Under the pieces are notes generated by a model. The model was not told the origin of the DNA and searched no databases. It worked only from the letters and a program-made list of their open reading frames with translations. The translations under genes and the position numbers were made by a program. A DNA stretch of 64,000 nucleotides, from NCBI GenBank assembly GCA_035582835.1, contig JAYKAV010000877.1:1615297-1679296 (forward strand). Direction: 5' to 3'. This document shows, piece after piece, positions 12,301-24,379 of this stretch. The number at the start of each line of letters is the position of its first letter. The stretch's first letter is position 1. This DNA comes from Phoebastria nigripes. Taxonomy: Eukaryota; Chordata; Aves; Procellariiformes; Diomedeidae.

Positions 12301-15300
12301 GATGAAGTACATTTGAATTGGCAGCCACTAGCAGTCCACTGGTCTTTAATTGAAAGTACATTTGATAGATTTGGGTCTGTGGTTCTTGCAGAATNAAAGT
12401 CCCAGGGAAGTTACAACTTCATACATTATTTTTACTTTTATTACCTAATGGCAAAAAGCTGCCACGATAAGGCAGAAGAGATACTTTAGGAGCTGATAGT
12501 TTTTGTGTCCCATTCCTTTTTCTGCGGGTCCGCAGGTCAAGAACACAAAACTGCGCAGTGATGCTCTACTAACTTCCACTTCACCTTACATTCAATAGAT
12601 AGTCCCACCATTATTTTGCATAGCACCCTGATCTTAAGAAAACCATGCTGAAAAAAAAATTATGTTCAGCATTTCATTTCTGCTGAAAGGTACTGCCACC
12701 GAGATGCAAAGCAAGCTAGACACCCAGGCAGAAGGGGGGCTTGTTTTAAAATGGTGTGGTTTAAAAAGAACTTTGTGAGGAAGAGGTAGCAATGCATCGT
12801 CAAAGCAGAAAAACAGAAATCCCCCGTGTCCTTGTCACATTAGGAAAAAACCCCATCACGATTTTTCTTTTTCAGCCATCTGCTCTATTGATACAGAGAA
12901 CTCAGTAAAAATAAACCTGTTTGTACAAACAATACAAACACAATTTGTTTAAACCATGGACCACTCTGTGATGATGTTCACNTAGAACCTAACACAGAAC
13001 TGAGAGTGCAAGTTTGAGCGTTCTTACTGCTGTTGATGAAGCTAACAAACCAAGCCTGACACATTGCTATTTGCCAGAGCAAGCCAGAAGGCAGAACTGA
13101 ATCAGTTAAAAATTCCTTGCTATATAGTCTATCAGCATAATTAATATCACTTGGCATAATCACAGCCTAATTTGTCATTTTCAAATGACTCTTCAGTTTA
13201 CAGTTTCATTACCCCCTCAAAGCAAGCACAAGTGTCTCTTTAGGGGAAAAGCAAGCTTGGAACCGCAAGAAAACATTTTTCCAGGATCATGTTTGATTTA
13301 TTTCTTGTTCTACTGCAGGAAATCTAATTAATGTGAATTCTAATTTGATTCTGTTTCTCTTTTGAAACACAGTTTTTGTTCCTTATATCAAAGAAAAGTG
13401 CAGGCTGGGAAGCAAAGGACNGCATTGTGCTGGCCTCCATCTCACTGCTGGCAAGCTGCATCACATTTCAGTACTGGTGTCATTCATATGACATTAAACA
13501 ATTCACTACCTCAGTGGAACCATAAAAAAATTAAAAGGTGAAGTGAAAGATCCTGCTAGCTTCTGGAAAGGCNTGGACTCTCCTTTACCACGCACACACG
13601 CATACCTCCCGCTGCCTCTTTCCATCTTTCCTGCATCGCAACCCATCCTGTCAGCCCTTATCTTGCATCCTCCTCACGCAGCTGGAAATCACAGCTCGAG
13701 CTCTTAGTATTTGTTCTCATCCTATGTAATGCTGCAAGGGGCAGCCTCCAAATGTCTTCTGCTGTACAACACAGAGAGGAGAGTGCAAAGGACTGACCTC
13801 AGAATAAGGGCAATATTTATGTCTAAACATTTCTCTCAAGTGCACAGTTTCTTTGGGGCTTTCAGATTCATGGGCTTCAGGGAAATGCAACAGCACATAG
13901 TTGACTAATTGGATGCATCATTTGTAACATTACTGACACACACAGTCGGTTTTCCTTTTGCAGACCGAATAGGGATTGGTGGCAGGCGTGCTGTGGACGC
14001 AAACTGCGACAATGACATTGCACATGAATTATTGCTGTAACTGTTGAGCTTTGCCAGACTACCTGATCAGAATTAGAAACCTCACCTCTTGTTGTAAGCA
14101 GAGGGCCAAAGGCTCTAATTAATTTTTGACTGAGCCTTGATTAAATTCAGTGTACAGGACCTTGAGGTAAGCTAGGAATCCAAACAATTTAGATAGGTAG
14201 GGTAATTTAGCGAAACAGTACACAGGCAGCCCCAGGGCAATGGCTAGCCTATATGAAAATCTGTTTCAGAAATCCATACTTGCTCTTTGTCTTATTCTTC
14301 TGAGTAGCCACCTTAGATATTTGCAGGGTTTCTGGCTGCTTCAACATGGAAGCAATGTCTCCTGTAAAGATGTGGTCCTGGTATATGCTCCTAGGAAGAA
14401 AACTTGGAATTAAATTAATACATCATATTCGTGCCTCCTGACCCTAACAATAAAATTGGGAACACATTGATTCATGCTTCCTTAATTCCCTCTTTCTGCT
14501 AAAGCACTATGTTGCACGTACAGGTAAAGGTCATTTGGGTCATCTGAAAAGCCTCTTTGTACTTGGTGAAGTAGTGGATTCAGCTGAGGTGTCAGCTGGC
14601 TGCTACTGCATGAACAAGTAGTAATAANGCATGCTATGGCTATATCGTCATGAGAAAGAGGAATATTAATCTGTTTATTGCATAAGGTCATGACCTGAGT
14701 GTTTTCTCCTATCTCAGATCACGGCAGATGCTGCCCCTGTGGATGTGGAATTTGTTTATTTCTAAATAATGTGTAACACCCCTTGTGCAAGAAGCAGAAG
14801 TATTGTGTGCCAAAGCTGTCAGAGATTTAATATGCTCATGAAAGTCAGCATAGCTTTTATGTAAGTTAACACTGAACAGAACGAAGATTAAAAAAACCAC
14901 ATTAAAAAAGTGTGAGACAACTTTAATGCTTGATGCCATTTCCATCTGCAATATTGGTTAATAATCACTTTATAGGAAAAGGAAAGAAATATCTGAAAAG
15001 ATACCTGAAAACCTGTTATTCCAATTCAGCATTAACACTAACTACCAGTCTTAAAACTAGAAGATCAAATTTATTTCTCACAATTTCTGTTTAAACTGAG
15101 ATCTTTGTTACAGCACATACAGAGTTGAAGGTAATAAAATGTAAGTCACAAAGATGATAAAAGATGTTTTCAATACATTTAAGCAGAACATACATCATGA
15201 AACTGTAGTGTATGTTCATGGTGTGTATATATATGGCATATGTAGGTTCTGTAAGTATGCTGCAGATCTGCTTACAAAATGATTTGCTACCCAATCATAG

Positions 15301-16439
15301 AAATCTGCCATACCATTAAATTTGAAAGAAATGCCTAATAAGTCATTATCCTGATTAGAAAAACTTGACTGTCCAGTACGGGGATTCTCATGACTTCTGC
15401 AATTTTCTGAAGATACACCTCACGTTTCTGTTTGCATGCACTGCCTGCCCAATACACCTCCCTCAAGCAAGGCTTAATAGTTTGCCACTGAGCAGTTCCA
15501 GGCAAACATCAATGATTTCACTGTTTTGGGGACTGCCGTTTACTTAGCAAAGTTAAGAAAGGTGACTGCACGATGACTTCTAAACTAGGCCTTGATGCTT
15601 ACGACGACAATATAAAAATCTGAAAAGGTTTAGTGATGCCAATAATTCTGCACATTCATATGGAAGGAATGCTTTGTCAGAATCTGTTTTGTTCTGCTTG
15701 ATGACTTATGAATGTAGAAAGATGAGATTTTATACTGAACTGCAGAACCATCATTCTTTTCGTAGAAAGACTGAAATGATTGTCCTTCCTTGCCCTGACT
15801 CATGGAGATTTATGGCACAGTATTTCAGCCTGATTTACTGTGTGTCTTTTTCACAGGACAATACTAAATCCAGTTTTCCATGAAAGGATTCAACTGTTAA
15901 AGTGGGAGGTGCCTGGGCTGCTGCATTTGGGAACCTCTTGGAATTGAGGCAGTTCTGAAAGAAGATACTTATCTATAAGGGAACTATCGTCTGTGCAACA
16001 TCAAAGTCTGTGTGCGTGGGTGGAACCACATACTGGGAATACACTTTCATGATTATTTTAATGTTGTTATTTTAATTGTTTAGTTGAACAAGTCTGATCT
16101 GATGGGGTATGCTAATAACTAAATCCCTCTGAGTGGAATCTGCCTCCATTCATTAACATCACTGACCAAGATTACTTGCCAGCAAGTTCTTGTGGGAGAT
16201 GACAGAATAGACTGTGGTGCATTAGCTCCCCCTCAGAGATTCAGCTGGGTTTTAATGAACAAGTTCTCTTTCAGCACAACATAAATCACATTTTTGGGAA
16301 AGTNGTGGATTTACTGCCTTTCTTACATCCATGTAAGTTTACTGATTATTTAAGATTCTACCACCAGCTGTTGGGCCAGATGCTGGAACCCTTGGATCAG
16401 ACNATATGGCCTGTATTGTTATCTAGGACAACCAAAATG

Positions 16440-16499
16440 ATTAACGGTTGGACTCGATGATCTTAAGGGTCTTTTCCAGCCTAAATGATTCTATGATTG
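16440..16499 (+). mobile_element. CR1 LINE fragment (3' end only)
   Basis: 'ggttggactcgatgatctt', then 'ggtcttttccagcctaaatg' and 'attctatgatt', is the last ~60 bases of a CR1 in sense orientation. Sequence before about 16436 is not clearly CR1. Confidence 0.85.
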
Positions 16500-16951
16500 T
16501 ATAAGGCCACACTGGTCTTACGAGCTCTGACTCTACAGGCATGCCTACCCCTTAGCTGCTGAACTCCAGCAGTAGGCTCTGGCACAGAAGTGCAGCATTG
16601 CCCCNTCCATGCAATCTGGCTTGGACTTGAGGACAGCAGTGGGCAGGACAGATCAGTGCAAACAGGTCAAGTTCTGCTGCCCCCACCTTGTGCAGGCTGT
16701 CTGCAGGCCAGCTCCGGTGAAGAAACCATAAAACCATTGTAGTGCAGCACCTGCACTAATACACATTGCTGTCTCAGCACGTCTTACTATTTCAGGGTTT
16801 CTTAATGAGCACAACACAAATGAAACTACAGGACTTAAAAATGCAATTGGTTGAGGATCTATAAATTCAAATCGAGCCCTTCTGCTTCACTGGTCACTGC
16901 AGACAGGCAGAAGTGTGCCTGGAAACCATTCTCATCACTGTGACCAATGCC

Positions 16952-16976
16952 TTTTTTTTAATTTCTTTTTTTTTTT
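16952..16976. repeat. T-rich low-complexity run
   Basis: An eight-T run and a longer T run are separated by 'aattt' and similar. On the minus strand this is a poly(A) tract, but no retrotransposed body is apparent next to it. Confidence 0.7.
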
Positions 16977-19537
16977 AAAGGCAAGACAACTGCCTGGTGC
17001 ACTGTTTGTGATGCAGTTTCTGGGAGATCCTCCCAAACAGTTTTTGCAAATTTCAATAGCTTAGCTCTTGGGCTACTGAGTCTTATCTCTAGGCCATGGA
17101 CTCATGCAAGCACATCTCACCGGTGCCGTCTATTCACCACGCTGCCTGCCTGTTTGCTTAGGGGTCTTTAAAGCTGTCTCTAGTTTTGCACACACTTGTA
17201 TGGATGATTTTCTACCCTCCTTGCAGTGGTGTACAGTGTGTGTTCTGCCACCAAATTCCTGCATGCCTCCAGTTCCCTAAACACTTCTAGAACCCATCCA
17301 NAACTCTCAAGTCTGATAATCCCAATGCACTGATATTATTTGTCAAGTGTCTGCGGGACCACTCATAAACCAGAACCAGACACACTCTCTTTGCAACATC
17401 TTCTATGACTCTCAATTATTTTAAAATGTAGTGATGGCATGGCAANTATTAAAAAGCAAGCATTAAAAAGGAAGCAAACGATTATGAGGTTAGTTTTACT
17501 GGAGAAAGAACTTTCTCTTCNCCTTTGGATTGTGGAGATCCAACTACCTGAATATCCCATGCTGCTTTGGAAAGATGTGAGTTTATCTGCTCAAACTGGA
17601 TATTCCATCATTTTGCTCTGCAGGTTTACTATTTATTGATTTACAATTTATTACTGATTACCTCAATGGTAGGTAAACCTGTTCTACAGAACTTTCACAG
17701 CAACTGAAAAAAAGAGATGAGAAGAAAATAGATCTGTAATTTCAGAGATCAGAGACAGAGTAATGAGCATACTCCTACAGTCAACAGAAATCAAATAAAA
17801 ATATGCAGCAAGCTGTATTTTGCCCTCTCTTACACGAAATACAAACACATAATGCGGATGATGCATGTGAGAATGGAGCACACAGTGGGAGAAGTATGAT
17901 AAACAGGAATAGCTTCCTAGCACCTCGGAGCTGGGAATCGGCTCTGCATCTAGAGAAACTAGCCAAGCTGGAAAGCACGAGAAGTCTTTTTGGCTCCAAG
18001 TGCAAGGTGAATGTACTGCCCCATGCTGTTCTCAATCACTAGATCACAAAACCAGAAGCCCACAGGAGTAAGGAGGAACCAAGAGCACTACCAGGCAGTA
18101 ACAGAAGTACATGCAGAACGCAGGCATAGCNGCCACATAAGCCATGTTCCGGTCCGGCTTGAACCACCCCGCTGTTAGCAGTGCACAGCAATGCTAGCAA
18201 GAGACAAACAGCCCATGTGCTTCACTGAGATTCATTTGTAAATACTGGATGGTCAGATAATACATTTCAAGCAGAGTAAGCCTAATGGGCAATGCTGACT
18301 GTCCTGATTTACTGGATGTAACAGAACAAGTGGCCTGTCTCAGTAAAATAATAAAAAAACCCGTCANACTTCCAAAAATACAAACTTTACACCATGACAA
18401 ATGCATACCGCGAGTTCTGCACATTTCCAAGAGCAACTTANCTTCCCCCCCAACCACCACCACCAAAAAAAGAGGTAAGAAGAAAGAAAAGCTGCTATTT
18501 TGGAGATTGGTAACAGTCATCAAACTGCTCTTAGTGAAAATAATAAATATATTTTCAGCCTGTCTTTTGAAGGACAAGCTGTAATAGCATCACAGCAGAG
18601 TTTTGACAATCCGACTAGCTTTCTACGCAGCAAGAAATAAAAACACAAAAAAGGTATTTAATTGTCAAGACAGCTCTGTAATATCTACTTAGAGCTGTTT
18701 TCTTCACATCTTACTCATTCACCTATGCTTGAAGATCTGGGTTGCNCTTTTGTTATAACATTAGCTAGTTCTGGAAATAATCCCATTGAAATAAATCAGA
18801 TTAGCAGCATGAGTTTTTTTAAGGATTGGATCACATGGCTAACTATATAAAAACTTTTTAGAAGCAGATATTCTCTGTCATACATAAGAGATATTATTTA
18901 ACACAGAAATACGAATTTAGATAGAATATACAGGTATTATGTTGCGTGTACTTTCAGTCTAACATTTACCCATCTGAGCTTGATTGAACCTTGGTGGATG
19001 ACGAAGTTGAAAGAGCCTTGTTTCATGTTACAGGACACTTGAGACCATGCTCAATTTACTAATAGCGATATCATACAGAACACCACTGGGACAGTAAGAA
19101 AATTAAGCAAATTATTAGAAGAAGATGGCAAGGATTGGCAACTGTCTGAAGTGCACATTAGGGACATAACTAGTTCATGCTAGAAGAATGTTATATCAAA
19201 TGGAAACGCTCAATATAACTTCTGCTTGAGTGAAAAGATGTAATTCCACCAACTGTCAAAGTATCTTATCTCAAAAGGACCAGATGCACCATTACATAAC
19301 TTCAAGAGACTCATTTAGATAAAAGTTCAAAAAAATGACTGACTGATTATAGCGTCCTTTTTGTGCTGTGCAGTTCTGTAAAGATAGGATGCAACTGTCA
19401 TTAACAGAAATTGCAAATGTGCAGATCCTGTCTCAGTGATCAGTTTGGAGAGCTGGCTCCACGATAGCAAGATTTTGGGGAAACTGGAAACAAATGAGAT
19501 CATCATGATGTAGTTTGAGGTATATAGAAATACAGTA

Positions 19538-19543
19538 TTTATT
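19538..19543 (-). promoter_or_regulatory. Polyadenylation signal AATAAA downstream of the small secreted ORF
   Basis: On the minus strand 'atgtaataaatactg' lies about 60 bases after the TGA at 19603. This is a suitable distance for the end of a short transcript. The motif is common in AT-rich DNA. Confidence 0.35.
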
Positions 19544-19602
19544 ACATATTGTTTTTACAGGAGGACAATTTTGATCACACAAATAAATAGAAACTACAGT
19601 TT

Positions 19603-19791
19603 TCAAGGATATACTTTGAGGAAATGATCATTCCCCTTTCCCTGAGAAAGATACATAAAAAGAAGCATGGGTTGCATTTGCTTCTGGCAGCGTTCCAGAG
19701 CTTCCTGAATTTTGGGAAAGTTTTGATTTGGATCTGTAGCCCCAGAGATGGAGACCAAGAGAAGAAGGAATAATCCCAAGGTGAGTTTCAT
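19603..19791 (-). CDS. Candidate small secreted protein, 62 codons, nested in PLD5 intron (unrecognised)
   Basis: I do not recognise this protein. The ATG at 19791-19789 opens a 62-residue frame beginning MKLTLGLFLLLLVSISGA, a textbook signal peptide: Lys at position 2, a hydrophobic core rich in Leu, and a small-residue cleavage site (S-G-A) near residue 18. The predicted mature part is about 44 residues, TDPNQNFPKIQEALERC followed by KQMQPMLLFMYLS, mildly amphipathic with a single Cys, and ends FLKVYP before TGA. Codon -1 is GTG, so G sits at -3. On the same strand there is a TATA box about 178 bases upstream and AATAAA about 60 bases downstream of the stop. Two ATGs lie in the presumed leader, one opening a short frame that overlaps the start. 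'ctttctcag' inside the frame could be a splice acceptor, so the real product may differ. It may also be a chance ORF or a decayed gene. Confidence 0.35.
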   Translation of the reverse strand: MKLTLGLFLLLLVSISGATDPNQNFPKIQEALERCQKQMQPMLLFMYLSQGKGNDHFLKVYP

Positions 19792-19968
19792 CACGAAGTG
19801 CTGCCTTCGAGCTGTGATTCCTCCGCATGAGTGTCCTCAATATAATTGGGATGAGACTTTTGAGTAAAGAACCACATGGATTGCTTCCAATTGATTTTAC
19901 CCCCCACAAGCAATCAAAGGGTTGCTCCTCCAATATTCCCACAATCTCAAATTGCCCCAAAACTGCCC

Positions 19969-19975
19969 TTTTATA
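19969..19975 (-). promoter_or_regulatory. TATA box candidate upstream of the small secreted ORF
   Basis: On the minus strand the sequence reads catATATAAAAGGGC, a strong TATAAAA match with a G-rich flank. A start site about 30 bases downstream (near 19940) would give a leader of about 150 bases before the ATG. In AT-rich introns such boxes also arise by chance, so the support is mainly its position. Confidence 0.4.
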
Positions 19976-20621
19976 TGTAGCTCTCAATAGCTGAGATAGA
20001 ATATTCATCTCCCAATTTTTGTCCTTTCAGAGTAGGAAGAAAAAGAGGGTAGGTTTTATCAGTCTATTTGTCACAGAAGACAAGAGGAGGAGAAGGTGGT
20101 AGAGAAGAATTCTAACTGCTGCTTCTGTCTCCTTTTTTCTGTGTTATAAGGAGGAGAGCCTGAACAACTAAATTGAAACCCCCAGGATCTCTCAATCCAG
20201 TTCTGTCCTGTCTCTGGTGGTAACAGGGAAGACACGCAGCAATATTCCAAGTGCTCCCGCAGCCGTCCTGCTGCAAGCCTTCCTATAGCTGAGGTCAAAA
20301 AACTAATTCATATTAAAACAAATAAAATATTGGCTCGCCAGTTTTTACTTAAAATTGACACACACAAAAAGTACATCTTTTGACCGACTGGGTTTTTTGG
20401 CTTGGTCGTTCTTTTTCTCCTAATAACTATAGGGTTCTTAATTTCAGAAAATTCAGAATCCAATATACTTTCACTGCAAGAATGCACTAGATTATTCATG
20501 TTTATCATAAAAAGCATAACCTTGCTTATCTACTGTACCTACAGATGTTTAATAAATCTTTTTTGAATAATTAATACTCATAGCTCTCAACATCTCACAC
20601 AGCTAATTTGACTGTTGATTC

Positions 20622-20661
20622 AACTGAATTATTAACAGAATAACTGAATTATTAACAGAAT
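20622..20661. repeat. Perfect tandem duplication, 20-base unit, two copies
   Basis: The unit beginning 'aactgaattattaac' occurs twice without a mismatch and is followed by a partial third copy ('aaatgaatt'). This suggests recent slippage. Confidence 0.9.
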
Positions 20662-21473
20662 AAATGAATTGGGCAACTTATTTCTTATTCTTCAAATGTA
20701 ATTGATAATTCAAAATCGCTACAGTTTTCATGTGCTGTAGGAGTCAATCCTAAAGAGACATAAGTACACTTTACATAATAAAAAAAAGTAGTCCATAGAG
20801 GGTTTCTCATTCATGCACTGTCAGACGTATTACCTTCTCCAGTATTTTGGCCCTCCTGTATATTTATTTAACATCTTAGGTGCATCAAGTAAAAACCTAA
20901 CTCAGATAAAACAGGTCACTGTTTCCAATCCGATAAACAGTGTTGGGACAGTTTATCTAATTTTCTAATTACCTTAAATTATGTAGATACAATCAGCAGT
21001 TTCTAACTTATAACAACAAGAGAGTAAGAGGAGGATGGAGAGGAAACTGCCTGAAAATCTAATACTGTTGTTTAGTAGTCCTGTCAGATACCCAACTGTC
21101 ACACGAGACACTTTAGAAGTGCTCCAAGGCACTGCTGAGCATCAGCAAGAACAAATCATTGATCCTTTGCAACAGAGATGATTAGATAAACTGCTATTCA
21201 AAACATTGCCCGAACTCATTTGATGAAAGAAGCAAGGTCAAAAAATTCTACTTATAAGACCAAGCCTAATTTACCACGACTTAACATGTCTTCATAAAGA
21301 AATACATAGGTGAAGACATCAGGTATTATTTTTCTAGTCCTTCTTCTGATGGATTTTTAAGATGAAGAGAAATCAAATGCCTTTCTGAAGTCTTATTTTG
21401 TATTGGTGAAACAAATCACACAAGGAATCCAACAGAGACATAAAATAAGTGGGAAAATGAGAGCAAGTTCACA

Positions 21474-21554
21474 TGGTTGGTTTTTTGTCCTTAAAAAAAA
21501 GTATTTTACAGCCTGGTTGGTTTTTTTGTCTTTAAAAAATTACATCTTACAGCC
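21474..21554. repeat. Tandem duplication, ~40-base unit, two copies
   Basis: Both copies begin 'tggttggttttttgtc' and end 'ttacagcc', with the second one base longer and changed in its A run and centre. The divergence suggests the duplication is not very recent. Confidence 0.9.
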
Positions 21555-22390
21555 ATTCAACTTAAACTGGTCTGAATTTAAAATAATCAGAAGAATGAAC
21601 AATCCAGAAAATACATGGACTTAAGAGGCATCTTAAAAAGAAAAACCATCTGCTAGCAGTTTTTACACAGCTACCTGAGAGAGAAAATCATGGCTCTGCT
21701 TAGGAACTTTTCCTCGACATCAGCTGAGCCAAAATTTAAGTAGGACTTTTAGAGATAATGCTTTTAAGATGTAACAGGCAAGATAGAGTAAATGACTACC
21801 CGCAGTGGATATTGGGGTTTGTTTAAGAACCAACGAGATGAGAGCTTTTGCAACTACTTGATTATCTTTCACACCTTACATCCACACCTTCCATCCCTGC
21901 AGGGAGGTGGCTGCTGGCCCAGGATGCTAGGGCAGAAAGTCGGGTCCATCATTGCTNCGTGGCTGCCCACCGTTACCTGTCTCAGGCATCACCAGCCAGT
22001 GTCCCTGGTGCATCCCCTGGCTTCCATCTCCTCACAGCTCCCTGATCGCCATGATCTCCCCCACTTTCAGGATCTTTCCTCCAGCCAGGAACTTCACCTT
22101 CTTCTTTTCAGGCCCCCTTCTTTTTTCCAAGACCACCTCTTTCCGGCACTCCTTATTTTCTGGCATGCAAAGACTCACTTTTCCCCCGATCTAAACAGTT
22201 TCCATGCATAAGCACCAGGTGTGAGCAGCCTCCTAACTGGTGGTTCTGTCTCATGTCTCTTCAGTAACAAGAGGACTGTGGACATGCCACTTTCATTTAG
22301 TCCAGGAGTTTACAATCAGATTCTACCAATTACAGGGAGCAAGCAGCAGGCTTCTGCTTGAGAGCTTGTACGTTCAAATTTGGACACTGA

Positions 22391-22400
22391 CCCCCCCCCC
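22391..22400. repeat. C homopolymer (10)
   Basis: Ten C bases in a row. The length may be unreliable in the assembly. Confidence 0.8.
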
Positions 22401-23577
22401 ACATACACTCAACTACCTGCTACCTGTTAGTATTCATGATTTAAGCTATTTTTTTACCTACAAGAGTATTTTATATTAGCCTGATTCCACTTCCAGTGAA
22501 GACAATCAGATTCATTTTACTTGTTTCAATAATTTTCAGTAATAGAATTTTCCAAGGGCTGATGATTTGTTGCACATAAACGTATTTTTCTGAAGCGGTT
22601 CAACTAATCCATTACAGTTGTTTGCCCACTGGATTCAATTATTCATGTGTGAGTAAAACTTTTCCAAAAATGTTGTTAGCATGAAAAGCTCCAGAAGTGT
22701 TTCTTGTGCTGATTAAAGGTTCTGTCTGTACTACAAACCTCATGCTCCTTAACAGAATTAAGGAGCTAAATGCATTTTCAAGCTTTGCTTGAACTATTGG
22801 AGGGAGTCATGGAACAAAAGAAATGACACTTTTTGTTAGCTCTTGCTCTGCATTAATATTATGGATTATAACAATTTTTATATAACCAATTTCTTTTATT
22901 TAAGTACATTAATAAGCTAAGTGGTCAAGGAACTAGAAACTAGAATACAGCACCACAGCCACCTCAATTGTTATTAGTTCGAACCACAGGCAAAAATTAA
23001 TCAGTATATGTACCTAATTTTAGGCATGTTTGAGTGAATCCTTTTTCAGCCAAACGTTTTAACATAGATGCACGTATTTTGCTAATAAAAAAAGACTTCA
23101 ACATGTCATTATCTTAAAGATATACTTAAGTAGGTTGCACAGCTATGGCCCAAAGGTACTGCTTGGCTTAGTCAGTGGTTACAAGACTAAATTCTCAGTG
23201 GGTGAGAGCTTGGGAACTCTGGGAAAATACTTTATCGATTGCATCCATTACCGAATGGATGTCAGTGAAGTGGAAGATGGAAGTTGTACAGCTGATCACA
23301 TAGATCTCCTATATGAAATAAAAAGTTCAAAATGTGATTTAAAATTTTATTTTCATCATTTCCCTCTTCTAGTACCCGCCCCCAAATTATATTTTGAAGG
23401 CAGAATGGCACCACAAAGAACAAGAGACCATCTCTCCAGAAGTCTTTCATCAAGCTGGTAAACCTGAAAGGCTTGTTTATACAGTTTTTGCACCATTTTA
23501 TCAGTTTACAAAAATTTACCAGAAAGAAACTAGCTTGGTAGAAAGATTATTTCACCAATAAAATTTTACACAGCTCA

Positions 23578-23614
23578 CTGTCTAAGAAAGTGGTACCTGT
23601 CTAAGAAAGTGGTA
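23578..23614. repeat. Perfect tandem duplication, 18-19-base unit
   Basis: 'ctgtctaagaaagtggta' appears twice with one extra c between the copies. No mismatch is seen, so the duplication is probably recent. Confidence 0.9.
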
Positions 23615-24365
23615 AAACTCCGGCTGTTCATAACCTGGAATTTTCAACAGGTTATGTAATTGGGCAATATTTGTTATATATTGCTAACAACAGAAAGAAG
23701 ACACATCCCTGACACAAAATCTAGACCTATTCGAAGAAAAGATCAAAATATTTCACCATGAATGAAAAAAACATTTAATTTTTGTAAAATATTTTTTTTC
23801 AGGGAGCCTAAACAGTATTTTTCATGTGCCTGTGGGGTTTGATTTCAGACTGAAGCAGATAGCTGGCATAGATGATTTCAGCCAAAATTATTAGAGTTTT
23901 GGAAAACTTGCAACCCACCTGAAACACAGTTTTACTTGAAAAGTAATGATCAAACTTGGTAATAGACTCTGCTGTCAGCCTTGCCCATAGTTTCTAAGCT
24001 GAGACTCTGGCAAGTATTAAAACTTTGACAGTGAAGGCACAAGGATATATGCAACTTTAAAGGTTATTCCCCACGTAATACATGCAGCATACGAAAATCT
24101 CTCCCNGATGCAAAAAATTTACTTTTAAAGGAAATACTTGTATTGCTTCTTGTCAGTGCTGGCAAGTCAAGAAAATGGCAACAAATGAGATTGATTTCTA
24201 GTGTCCAGCTTAGAAATGTAAAGAAGAATTCTTCACAAAGATTGTAAAAGCAAAGCTGACACCTTTGGACATATAAGCCCTGATGTTTTCTGAGGAGCTG
24301 TTAAAAGTTAAATTACTATTTCAGCTTTAGACTTGGCCTCCCAAGAGAAGAAGGATGCTAACAGA

Positions 24366-24379
24366 TTTTTTTTTTTTTT
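24366..24379. repeat. T homopolymer (14)
   Basis: Fourteen T bases, followed by a C-rich stretch. Confidence 0.8.

Noticed and set aside
21792..22211. 139-codon plus-strand frame
   Set aside because: Composition is driven by a C/T-rich stretch, it contains an n, and no known domain is visible.
22970..22995. tRNA-like T-loop word ('agttcgaacc')
   Set aside because: No acceptor stem, anticodon arm or D-loop could be fitted around it.
23135..23461. 108-codon plus-strand frame
   Set aside because: Looks mildly protein-like but has no signal peptide or known motif, and a minus-strand frame covers the same bases. Not enough to call a gene.
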